Source: CAYVUV01 sp964455095 (GTDB lineage Bacteria > Desulfobacterota > Binatia > HRBIN30 > CADEER01). Taken from it: DNA of 64,000 nt. The notes below the pieces were generated by a model, which saw nothing but the letters and a program-made list of their open reading frames with translations, did no database searches and had not been told where the DNA came from. Location of the stretch: contig CAYVUV010000291.1 in assembly GCA_964455095.1 (NCBI GenBank), positions 1 to 64,000 of the forward strand, given 5' to 3'. A program made the translations under genes and the position numbers. Below are positions 24,906 to 33,050 of the stretch, in pieces. Each line of letters opens with the position of its first letter. The stretch's first letter is position 1.

Positions 24906-26150
24906 TCAGCCCTGCGGCGGGGAGTCGGCCGCCGCGTGCGTGCCGAGCGCGAATCCGGCCGCGGTCAGGGCGCTGCGGATCTCGGCGATGTGCTCGTGGC
25001 CGCGGGTTTCGAGGTCGATCGTCACCGACGCCTGCATGAGCGCCAGGCCGGGCTGGGCGCGCTCGTGGCGAATCTGGTGGATGTTGGCGCGACACTTGGT
25101 GATGCAGGTGACGAGCTGCTGCAGGGCGCCGGGGCGATCCGGCAGGCGGATACTGAAGCGGAACAGCCGCCCTTCCTGGATCAGGCCGAGGTTGATGATG
25201 CGGTCGAGCAGGTTGGTGTCGATGTTGCCGCCGGACAGGACGACCACTACCCGGCCGGGGGCGTCGCCGATTCGGCCAGCCAGGCAGGCGGCCAGGCCGA
25301 CGGCTCCGGCACCTTCGGCGACGGTCTTGGCGCGCTCGAGCAGTAACAGCACGGCGTCGGCGATCTCCGGGTCGCTCACGGTGACGACGGCGTCGACGCC
25401 ACCGCGGATGATCGAGAACGGCAGCGCGCCGATCGATCGCGTTGCGAGGCCGTCGGCAATGGTCTCCACGACCTCCAGCTCGACGCGCTCGCCGCGCGCC
25501 AGGCTCGGCGCCAGGGACGAGGCCCCGGCGGCCTGCACGCCAATGATGCGCGCCCGCGATCCGATGCCGCGCACGGCACTGATGACGCCCGCCAACAATC
25601 CTCCGCCGCCGACCGGGACGACGATGGTGTCGACGTCCGGCAACTGCTCGAGGACTTCCAGTCCCAACGTGCCCTGACCGGCGATGACGTCGGCATCGTC
25701 GAAAGCGGGCACATAGGTCAGCTGACGCTCGGCCGCCAGCCGCTGGGCGGCGCTGTATGCCTCTGCGTAGTCGCGTCCGGCCAGCACGACCGTGGCCCCA
25801 TAGCTGGCCGTGGCGGTCATTTTGCTGACCGAGGCCGCCTCGGGCATCACCACGGTGGCCGGGACCCCGGCAAGCCGCGCGGCGTAGGCAACTCCCTGTG
25901 CATGGTTGCCCGCCGAGGCGGTAATCACGCCGCGGGCGCGCACGGCCGGATCGAGTAGCTGGATCTTGTTCAGCGCGCCGCGGACCTTGAACGACCCGGT
26001 CTTCTGCAGGTTCTCGAGCTTGAGGTAGATGGGAGTGCCGCACAGCTTGCTGAACGTGTCGCTGGGGTCGAGCGGCGTCGTCTTGACCACGCCGGCAGCG
26101 CGCGTCCGGGCGGCGCGGATGCGCTCGATGTCGATCGCGAGCTCGGCCAT
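24906..26150 (-). CDS. ilvA: Threonine ammonia-lyase with C-terminal ACT domain
   Basis: 414 residues. The PLP-binding Lys55 is in TGSFKVRGALNK; ASAGNHAQGVAYAAR and VPVGGGGLLAGV bind the cofactor phosphate and substrate. The last about 80 residues (from RLFRFSIRLPDRPGALQQL) form one ACT domain, as in the TdcB/short IlvA class rather than the 514-residue E. coli IlvA. It converts threonine to 2-oxobutyrate for isoleucine synthesis or catabolism. Eight bases downstream of the Gfo/Idh gene on the same strand. Serine dehydratase activity cannot be excluded. Confidence 0.9.
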   Translation of the reverse strand: MAELAIDIERIRAARTRAAGVVKTTPLDPSDTFSKLCGTPIYLKLENLQKTGSFKVRGALNKIQLLDPAVRARGVITASAGNHAQGVAYAARLAGVPATVVMPEAASVSKMTATASYGATVVLAGRDYAEAYSAAQRLAAERQLTYVPAFDDADVIAGQGTLGLEVLEQLPDVDTIVVPVGGGGLLAGVISAVRGIGSRARIIGVQAAGASSLAPSLARGERVELEVVETIADGLATRSIGALPFSIIRGGVDAVVTVSDPEIADAVLLLLERAKTVAEGAGAVGLAACLAGRIGDAPGRVVVVLSGGNIDTNLLDRIINLGLIQEGRLFRFSIRLPDRPGALQQLVTCITKCRANIHQIRHERAQPGLALMQASVTIDLETRGHEHIAEIRSALTAAGFALGTHAAADSPPQG

Positions 26151-26158
26151 GCGGCGAT

Positions 26159-27160
26159 TCAGCCGATCGCCGTGCCGCGGCGCGGCAGCCCCGCGTGGTC
26201 GTAGACGGCGTCGATGACCTGCATGTTGGCCAAGCCGTCGCCGGCCTCGGTCGGCAGCGCTTCTTCAGTGCGGACGGCGCGCACGAAGGCGCGCAGCTGG
26301 TGGGTGTAGGTCGGCTCGGAGTGCAGGCGTTCGACCAGCGTGTGCTCGGCGGTGCGCAGCGTGAGGCGGTGGTAGAACTGCGGCGCGATGGGGTTGAGCA
26401 CGTGCAGCGTGCCGCGGTCGCCGCGCACCCGCGCGGTGAGGCGCGCCAGCTCGGCCGAGAAGAGCGAACAGGTGATGCGCCCCGTGCGCCCGTCGGCGAA
26501 GCGAAAATCCGCCGTCATCCAGCGATCGACGTTGGGTCCGGCCAGACGCGCTTCGGCGCGCACGACCTGCGGCTCGGCGCCGGCGAGAAAGCGCAACAGA
26601 TGGATCGTGTAGCAGCCGACGTCCATGGCGGCGCCGCCGGCGAGGTCGTAGCGATAGCGGATGTCGCGCGGGAAGGGCAGCGGGATGCACATCGCCGTTT
26701 CGATATGGCGAATGGTGCCGAGCTCGCCGCTGTCGACGACAGCTTTCATCCGCGCCGCCAGCGGGTGGTAGCGGTAGTGAAACGCTTCGATCAACATCTT
26801 GCCGCTCAGCGCCGCCGCCAGCACCATGCGCTCGGCCTCGGCGGCATTCGAGGCCAGCGGTTTCTCGCACAGGACGTGTTTGCCGGCTTCGAGGGCGCGG
26901 ATGCTCCACTCGCAGTGCAGGTTGTTGGGCAGCGGGTTGTACACCGCATCGATCTCCGGGTCGTCGATCAGGTCGCCATAGGACTGGTGCACACGCGCGA
27001 TGCCGTGCTTGGCAGCAAAGGCGCTGGCGCGCGCCGGGTCGCGTGCCGCGACGGCGACCACGGTCGCTTCCGGGACGTGCCGTGCCGGACGGATGAGTGC
27101 CATCGGCGCGATCTGCGCCGCGCCGAGAATGCCGATTCGCAGAGGGGGAGTCACTGTCAT
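26159..27160 (-). CDS. Gfo/Idh/MocA family NAD(P)-dependent oxidoreductase
   Basis: 333 residues. The Rossmann start LRIGILGAAQIAPMALI, NPLPNNLHCEW, then the family hallmark HVLCEKPLASN; the substrate domain has FHYRYHPLA and GGAAMDVGCYTIHLLRF. The family oxidises or reduces sugars and related polyols, including trans-dihydrodiols. Start chosen at ATG 27160; ATG 27169 is three codons upstream. The gene lies divergent to hisC and just upstream of the threonine deaminase. Substrate unknown. Confidence 0.88.
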   Translation of the reverse strand: MTVTPPLRIGILGAAQIAPMALIRPARHVPEATVVAVAARDPARASAFAAKHGIARVHQSYGDLIDDPEIDAVYNPLPNNLHCEWSIRALEAGKHVLCEKPLASNAAEAERMVLAAALSGKMLIEAFHYRYHPLAARMKAVVDSGELGTIRHIETAMCIPLPFPRDIRYRYDLAGGAAMDVGCYTIHLLRFLAGAEPQVVRAEARLAGPNVDRWMTADFRFADGRTGRITCSLFSAELARLTARVRGDRGTLHVLNPIAPQFYHRLTLRTAEHTLVERLHSEPTYTHQLRAFVRAVRTEEALPTEAGDGLANMQVIDAVYDHAGLPRRGTAIG

Positions 27161-27311
27161 GTCCCGCATCCGTATATCGCCGCAGCCGGGGCGGCAACAC
27201 CGTATCGGCGGTCTCCTCGCGCACGCTCGTGGGAACACCGCATGCCTCTGGCGGTGCTTTGCGGCGTCCGGGCGATGGACAAGGCCGGGGCGATTTGCGC
27301 GATATGCGATT

Positions 27312-28388
27312 ATGAAAGAGGACAGCGCGAACGCAGCCCCGCTCGGCTTTGTGCGACCGGCGATCCGGGCCATGGCGGGATACACGCCCGGCGAGCAGCC
27401 GCAGGAACAGGGCTATATCAAGCTCAACACCAATGAGAACCCGTATCCGCCATCGCCGCGCGTGCTGGCGGCGATCCGCGCCTGCGCGACGGACGACGTG
27501 CGGCTCTACCCGGACCCGATGGCGGACCGGTTGCGCGACAAGGCGGCCGCGGTCTACGGCCTGACGCGCGAGCACATCCTGGCCGGCAACGGGTCGGACG
27601 ATTTGTTGGCGATGATCATCCGCCTGTGCGTCGGCGCCGGCGATCGCGTCGTGTATCCATACCCGACGTACAGCCTGTATGACACGCTGGTCGCGATTGG
27701 AGGCGGTGAAGCGGTGCACCTGCCGTTCGGGCCCGACTACGCGCTGCCGGCGGGCCTTGCCGAGGCCGGCGGTCGGGTGACGTTCGTCTGCAACCCCAAC
27801 TCGCCCTCGGCGACGCTGACCCCCGTGGCGGAGTTGTTGGCGCTCAGCCGCCGCGTTGCGGGCCTGTTGGTCGTCGACGAAGCCTACGTCGATTTTGCCG
27901 ACGCGACGGCACTCGAGTTGGTGAGCCAATGCGCCAACGTCGTCGTCCTGCGCACCTTCTCCAAGTCGTTCTCGCTGGCCGGTTTGCGCATCGGCCTGGC
28001 GCTCGGGCCGCCGCCAATCATTGCCGAGCTGGCCAAGGTGAAGGATTCGTACAACCTGACGCGGGTCAGCATCGCCGCGGCGGTGGCGGCGCTCGAGGAC
28101 TACGAGTGGATGCTCACCCAGGTGCGGCGCATCCGCGCCTCGCGCGCGCGGCTCATCGACGGCCTGACCTCGCTGGGCTACGCCGTCCCGCCCAGCCAGG
28201 CGAACTTCGTCCTCGCGCGCCGTTCGGGCCGCGACCTGCAGGGCGTCTACGAGCGGCTCAAGGCGCGGCGCATCCTGGTGCGCTACTTCGCCGTGCCGGA
28301 GCTGCGCGACGCACTGCGCATCACCGTCGGGACTGATCCCGAGGTCGACGCGCTGCTCGCCGCCCTGCGCGACATCGGCGCGGCTTGA
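27312..28388 (+). CDS. hisC: Histidinol-phosphate aminotransferase
   Basis: 358 residues, class I/II PLP aminotransferase. Landmarks are KLNTNENPYPPSP, GNGSDDLL, VCNPNSPSAT, VVDEAYVDF and the PLP lysine (Lys218) in RTFSKSFSLAGLRIG. HisC transfers an amino group from glutamate to imidazole acetol phosphate in histidine synthesis. No other his gene is nearby, so a role on aromatic amino acids is also possible. ATG 27312 begins the conserved region; a longer open frame upstream is antisense to the oxidoreductase. Confidence 0.9.
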   Translation: MKEDSANAAPLGFVRPAIRAMAGYTPGEQPQEQGYIKLNTNENPYPPSPRVLAAIRACATDDVRLYPDPMADRLRDKAAAVYGLTREHILAGNGSDDLLAMIIRLCVGAGDRVVYPYPTYSLYDTLVAIGGGEAVHLPFGPDYALPAGLAEAGGRVTFVCNPNSPSATLTPVAELLALSRRVAGLLVVDEAYVDFADATALELVSQCANVVVLRTFSKSFSLAGLRIGLALGPPPIIAELAKVKDSYNLTRVSIAAAVAALEDYEWMLTQVRRIRASRARLIDGLTSLGYAVPPSQANFVLARRSGRDLQGVYERLKARRILVRYFAVPELRDALRITVGTDPEVDALLAALRDIGAA

Positions 28389-28394
28389 GTCGGG

Positions 28395-29798
28395 TCAGCC
28401 CGGCGGCGCGGCGGCGGCCGGTGCACCGCCGGCTGCGGGCGCCGTGGCCGCGGGTGGGGGCGGCAGGAAGTCGGCGCGCTGCTTGTTCAGCTGCGTGAAC
28501 TGAAACTCGCGCACGTGGAAGACGGTGGCCAGGCCGTCGCGCTGTGCGGTGTACTCCGTGGCGGGCGGCGACGGCGTGTGCGAGCCGAAACGGACCGAGC
28601 CCAGCGGCGCGGCCTCGGCGCCCCGCAGCGTGATGGTGAGCTGCGGCGTTGCGAGCCCGTACTCGCCCAGGTCGGCGGGGGCGTCGGTAACGATCTCCCA
28701 ACCCTTGAGTCCGGCGAGCGCGGTGAGGAGCTGCTCGACCTTCTCAGCGTCGGCCGCTCCGTCCGCTCCGCGCACGCTCCAGGTCCCGCCCTCGCCGCGC
28801 ACCAAAACAGTTGGCTCGCCTTCGGCCCGCGCCAGCTCGATCGCGGTCACCGCGGCCTGGTCGAACGCGAGCACCGTCTTGTCGCGGAAGTCGTTGGCGG
28901 TCTTGTTGAGGTCGCGATAGCTCCACTCGCCGACGGAAAAGACCGTCGGGCGGTGGCCCACTTTGACGGAGATCGACTTGTCTTCTCCCTCTTTGCCCAC
29001 CAGCAGCCGCGTCTCGGCGTTGTCGGCTCCGATGGACAGCGCCACTGTCAGGCGCGGCGCGTCGAGGCCGTAAGGCTTCAGGTCGGCGGCGTCTTCGCTG
29101 GGGAAGTCGGTGGCGCGCAGGGCGCGCAGCGAGGCGAGGAAGTTGCGCACCACGGCCGGATCAGCCGCGTAAGCCGCCGGTTGCTCGATGCGCCAGGTGC
29201 CGTCGGCTTTGACCAGCACGGTCGCCTGGTCGCCGCGCTCGAGGGCGATGCGGCGCACGTCGTCGTCGTTGAAATCGAGGATGCGCTTGTCGCGCAGGTC
29301 CTTGACCTTCTTGTCCATGGCGGACTGGAAGGCGGAGTTGGTCAGGTAGACCTTCGGCTCGTCGGCGCGTTGGATGTAGGTCGAGCCCCCGATCGGGCTG
29401 GTCTTGCCGACCTTGATCGCCGGCAGCTCGCGGTCCTTCAGGGCGACGGTGACCGTCACCTTGGGGACATCGAGGCCAAACGGCGCGAGGCTCTCCGGCA
29501 CATCGTCGAGCGTCTTCTTGACCTCGCACTCGGCGACGGCGCGCAGCAGGTTCTTCACCGTGGTCTCGTCGGCGGCTGCCTCGAGCGGCGCGGTGAGCCG
29601 CCAGGTGCCGTCGGTTTGCTGCGCGACGATCTCGCGGTCGGGGAACTTCAGCGTCACCTTGACCGCATCGTCGGCTGCGAAGGTGAACAGTCTCTTGGGC
29701 TTCGCCTCCTGCTCGGCGCGGTCGAACTCGACGAAGTAGAGGTATGCTCCGAGGCCGAGGAAGACGACGGCGAGAATCAGCGTGCTGCGAAAACGCAT
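28395..29798 (-). CDS. DUF4340 membrane-anchored accessory protein of the Gld-type exporter
   Basis: 467 residues. One N-terminal helix (TLILAVVFLGLGAYLYFVEF), then repeated DUF4340 units (ADETTVKNLLRAV, PYGLDAPRLTV, VGKEGEDKSISVKV), and a Pro/Ala-rich tail. DUF4340 proteins are usually encoded beside GldA/GldF/GldG-type ABC exporters, as here. It probably works in the periplasm, anchored in the inner membrane. It follows the GldG-like gene after 28 bp and is the last gene of the operon, convergent with hisC. Function in export unknown. Confidence 0.8.
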   Translation of the reverse strand: MRFRSTLILAVVFLGLGAYLYFVEFDRAEQEAKPKRLFTFAADDAVKVTLKFPDREIVAQQTDGTWRLTAPLEAAADETTVKNLLRAVAECEVKKTLDDVPESLAPFGLDVPKVTVTVALKDRELPAIKVGKTSPIGGSTYIQRADEPKVYLTNSAFQSAMDKKVKDLRDKRILDFNDDDVRRIALERGDQATVLVKADGTWRIEQPAAYAADPAVVRNFLASLRALRATDFPSEDAADLKPYGLDAPRLTVALSIGADNAETRLLVGKEGEDKSISVKVGHRPTVFSVGEWSYRDLNKTANDFRDKTVLAFDQAAVTAIELARAEGEPTVLVRGEGGTWSVRGADGAADAEKVEQLLTALAGLKGWEIVTDAPADLGEYGLATPQLTITLRGAEAAPLGSVRFGSHTPSPPATEYTAQRDGLATVFHVREFQFTQLNKQRADFLPPPPAATAPAAGGAPAAAAPPG

Positions 29799-29826
29799 GA
29801 CCGGTGGCGGGGCGCGCGGTTGCCGA

Positions 29827-31377
29827 TCACTCGCGCCGCCACCACACCACCAGTCCGGCGATGAGCAGCAGCTCCGGGAGGATCAGCACCGACAGATAGA
29901 AGATCACGGTGCCTTCATCCTGGCTGAAGTTGACGCGCGAGGCGCGCATCGAGCGGGCGCGGATCGACAGCAGGTCGGACTGCCCGACCAACCAGCCGAC
30001 CGTGTTGAGAAACAGATCGCGGTTGAAGTACGTGCCATCGAGGTGCTGATTGTCGGCGAACTCGACGCTGCCGAACACCGCCAGCCGTGCCTCGCCGTCG
30101 CCGGTCCCCATCTCCTTCAGCTTGGCCTCGACCGCCGCGGCGATGCTGACCGGTCCCTTGCGGTCGGTCTCGGCGAGCGCCGCTTGCTGCTGTCGGAACA
30201 GCGCCTGGAGATCCGTTTCGGCCCAGCTCGATTCGCTGGTCTTGACCAGCTCGGTGACGGTCAGTCCCGGCTTGCCTGTGGCATCGGAGGTGACCGAACG
30301 CGTCATCGGGAAGATCGTGCGGCCCTTCAGCTCGCGCGTGATCTCGTGCGCCGGGTCGTACGTGCTGACCAACGGGGTGAGGCCGAGCGCCGGGCCCTGG
30401 AAGAGGCGGACGACCTGATCGACGACGACGTCGTCGCCGACGGCGACGCCCCACGGCTCGAGCAGGGAGACGAACTCCGCGCCCCGCTGCGGCGGCAGCA
30501 GGAACAGCGCCCGGCCTCCGCCCTTGATGTAGGTCTCCAGCGCGGTCAGCTCCTGCGCCAGGTAGGGCTTGGTCGGCCCCGCGACCACCACCGCCGTGCA
30601 CTCCGCCGGCACCGTCTCCATGCTGGCCAGGAGGATCTTCTTGACGTCGTAGTTCTCGTTGGTCAGCGCCGCCTTCGCCTGCGACATGCCCTTCGCGTCC
30701 TGCTGCTCGTCGATGTCGGGCTCGCCGTGCCCCTCGATGAAGCACACCAACTGTCGCGCCGCGCGCGTCGCTTTGATGATCGCGTTGGTGATCGTTTCCT
30801 CGGACGGCTGCGTCACCGTGCTCGCCGCCTCGCCGTACTGCAGGCGCACGGTGTTGTAGGCGGTGATGTTGTACTGCTCGGCCAACTCCGGCTGCCGGTC
30901 CGGGTCGATCAGCTGCACGCTGACTTTGGGCGACGCGTATTGGTAGCTGCTGAGCAGATCACTGATCTCCGGGTTGATCCCGCCTTCGAGGAAGGCTTGC
31001 AGCTTGAGGTCCTTGTCGAGCCCCTTGATGACCGACTGCGACTGCGGCGAGAGGCTGAAGACACGCGACTCGGTGAGGTCGAAGCGGTGGTGGTAGCGGG
31101 TCGAGAGGTAGTTGAGAGCGACCAGGATGCCGAGGAAGAGCAACGAGGCGAGCACGGCGCTGGTGCCGTACTTGGTCGAGCGCTCGCCGAGAAAGCCGCG
31201 CAGGTTCTCCAGCCCGGTGCTGAAGTAGGCGATCAGAGCCAGCAGACCCGCGATCAGGTGCACCGCGATGTAGACCACGTCGAAGGAGTTGGCGCCGCCG
31301 GTCAGCGCTCCCGCCACCAGGGCGAAGAGCAGCAGGATGACGCCGATGAGTCCGAGCAGGCCGCTAGACTGACGCAC
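29827..31377 (-). CDS. GldG-like substrate-binding component of an ABC exporter
   Basis: 516 residues. Three helices in the first about 90 residues, a large periplasmic ABC-transporter-associated domain (YHHRFDLTESRVFSLSPQS, IDPDRQPELA, FIEGHGEPDI), and a C-terminal helix ending VVWWRRE. LTESRxFSLS and the EGHGE motif are typical of GldG/DUF4350-type proteins. It presumably pairs with the permease (31381, 3 bp apart) and ATPase upstream. In Bacteroidetes the equivalents serve gliding motility; in other phyla the cargo is unknown. Confidence 0.82.
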   Translation of the reverse strand: MRQSSGLLGLIGVILLLFALVAGALTGGANSFDVVYIAVHLIAGLLALIAYFSTGLENLRGFLGERSTKYGTSAVLASLLFLGILVALNYLSTRYHHRFDLTESRVFSLSPQSQSVIKGLDKDLKLQAFLEGGINPEISDLLSSYQYASPKVSVQLIDPDRQPELAEQYNITAYNTVRLQYGEAASTVTQPSEETITNAIIKATRAARQLVCFIEGHGEPDIDEQQDAKGMSQAKAALTNENYDVKKILLASMETVPAECTAVVVAGPTKPYLAQELTALETYIKGGGRALFLLPPQRGAEFVSLLEPWGVAVGDDVVVDQVVRLFQGPALGLTPLVSTYDPAHEITRELKGRTIFPMTRSVTSDATGKPGLTVTELVKTSESSWAETDLQALFRQQQAALAETDRKGPVSIAAAVEAKLKEMGTGDGEARLAVFGSVEFADNQHLDGTYFNRDLFLNTVGWLVGQSDLLSIRARSMRASRVNFSQDEGTVIFYLSVLILPELLLIAGLVVWWRRE

Positions 31378-31380
31378 GGG

Positions 31381-32154
31381 CTATCTCCAGCGCAGCGACT
31401 CGACCGAGCGCTGGGTCAGAAAGAGGGAGAGGGCGATGACGCTGAAGAAGTACACCAGGTCTCTGGTGTCGACGACGCCCTTGACCATTTCCGAGAAGTG
31501 CTCGGTGAGCGACAGGTACTTGAGCACGGCGCCCATCGTTCCGCCGGCGGTCTCGGCCGGCCACGAGATGACGTAGAGAAGCAGCAGGACGACCAGGCAG
31601 CTGACCGCGGCGATGATCTGGTTCTCGGTCAGCGACGAGGTCAACAGGCCGACCGAGAGGAAGGCCGTCGCGAGCAGCAGGAGGCCGAGGAAACCGCCGA
31701 GGATGACGCCGATCTCCGGATTGCCGTAGGCGAGCAGAATCGCCGGGTACACGCCGGTGAGCAGCACCATGACGAAGATGAACACGAAGGCGCCGAGAAA
31801 CTTGCCGATGACGATCTCGCCGATCGACAGCGGTGAAGTCATCAGCAGCTCGTAGGTGCCGCTGCGCTTCTCCTCGGCGAAGCTGCGCATGGTGATCACC
31901 GGCACCAGGATGACCAGCACCACCGACAGGTTCTGCAGCAGCGGGGCGATGACGAACTCGTTCAGGTTGAGGCGCTCCATCGCCTCCGGGTTCTGAAAGC
32001 TCAGGTACATCTGAAGCAGGAAGTTGAAGCGCGCCAGCAAGTTGAAGAAGAACCACCCGCCGAGCAGCAGAAAGCCGGTCAGCACGACGTAGGCGATCGG
32101 CGAGACGAATTGCGAGCGAATGTCCTTCGCGGCGATGGCCAGGATGTTTCTCAC
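31381..32154 (-). CDS. ABC-2 type permease, GldF-like
   Basis: 257 residues with six membrane helices. MRNILAIAAKDIRSQFVSP, then TMRSFAEEKRSGTYELLMTSPLS, the conserved cytoplasmic loop of ABC-2 permeases that couples to the ATPase. Start is GTG 32154, overlapping the ATPase stop as GTGA. Together with the ATPase and GldG-like protein it forms an exporter in the inner membrane. Cargo unknown. Confidence 0.88.
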   Translation of the reverse strand: MRNILAIAAKDIRSQFVSPIAYVVLTGFLLLGGWFFFNLLARFNFLLQMYLSFQNPEAMERLNLNEFVIAPLLQNLSVVLVILVPVITMRSFAEEKRSGTYELLMTSPLSIGEIVIGKFLGAFVFIFVMVLLTGVYPAILLAYGNPEIGVILGGFLGLLLLATAFLSVGLLTSSLTENQIIAAVSCLVVLLLLYVISWPAETAGGTMGAVLKYLSLTEHFSEMVKGVVDTRDLVYFFSVIALSLFLTQRSVESLRWR

Positions 32155-32888
32155 GGATGCGCCTCCTCCGCCCCCGCGGCGGCGCCGCCGCTGATCGAGC
32201 GCAGAAACACCTCCTCGAGCGACAGCTCCCGCGTCAGGTCCTCGATGCGCTCTTCGACCACGATGCGCCCCTCGTTGATGATGACAACCTTCTGGCACAG
32301 CTGTGCCACCTCGGGCAGGATGTGGGTCGACAGGATCACGGTGCGCTCGCCGGACAGCTCGCGGATCAGCGTGCGGATCTCGATGATCTGGCGCGGGTCG
32401 AGGCCGATGGTCGGCTCGTCGAGCACCAGGACATCCGGGTTGTGAATCAGGGCCTGGGCGAGCCCGACGCGTTGGCGGAAACCCTTCGACAGATGGCCGA
32501 GGACGCGACGCGACATGTTGGTCAGCCCACAGGTCTTGATCACGCGCTCGCAGGCGGTGGGAATCTCGGCGCGCGGGATGCCCTTGATGCGGGCGACGAA
32601 CTCCAGGTAGCCGCGCACGGTCATATCGCCGTAGAGGGGTGGGTTCTCCGGCAGGTAGCCGATACGTTTGCGGACCTCGTACGAGTCGTCGAAAATGTCG
32701 AAACCGGCGACCTTCACCGTGCCGCTGGTGGCCGGGAGGAAGCCGGTGATGATGCGCATCGTCGTCGTCTTGCCGGCGCCATTGGGCCCCAGAAAGCCGA
32801 GGATTTCGCCCTTTGCCGCGGTGAAGGACAGATTGTTCACGGCAACGAGGTCGCCGTAGCGCTTGGTCAGGTTGCGGACTTCGATCAT
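32151..32888 (-). CDS. ABC transporter ATP-binding protein, GldA-like
   Basis: 245 residues. Walker A GPNGAGKTT (Lys40), signature LSKGFRQRVGLAQAL, Walker B VLVLDEPTIGLDP, and the switch His in LSTHI. It hydrolyses ATP to drive the permease encoded 4 bp overlapping downstream. First gene of the four-gene operon ATPase/permease/GldG-like/DUF4340; the 162-bp gap to the divergent polA should hold both promoters, but no convincing pair was seen. Confidence 0.92.
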   Translation of the reverse strand: MIEVRNLTKRYGDLVAVNNLSFTAAKGEILGFLGPNGAGKTTTMRIITGFLPATSGTVKVAGFDIFDDSYEVRKRIGYLPENPPLYGDMTVRGYLEFVARIKGIPRAEIPTACERVIKTCGLTNMSRRVLGHLSKGFRQRVGLAQALIHNPDVLVLDEPTIGLDPRQIIEIRTLIRELSGERTVILSTHILPEVAQLCQKVVIINEGRIVVEERIEDLTRELSLEEVFLRSISGGAAAGAEEAHP

Positions 32889-33050
32889 TGCAGCTTTCCC
32901 ACACCGTTGACGATGAGCGCGGCGTTCAATTCACAACTTTCTTTTTGTTGCGCGAATTAAACGGTGACGCGTTTAGTCACCTGACCGAGGGTTGTCAAGC
33001 ACCTGCGTTGCTGAACGCCGACCCTTTTGTTAGCGTCGCCGCCACCCAAA

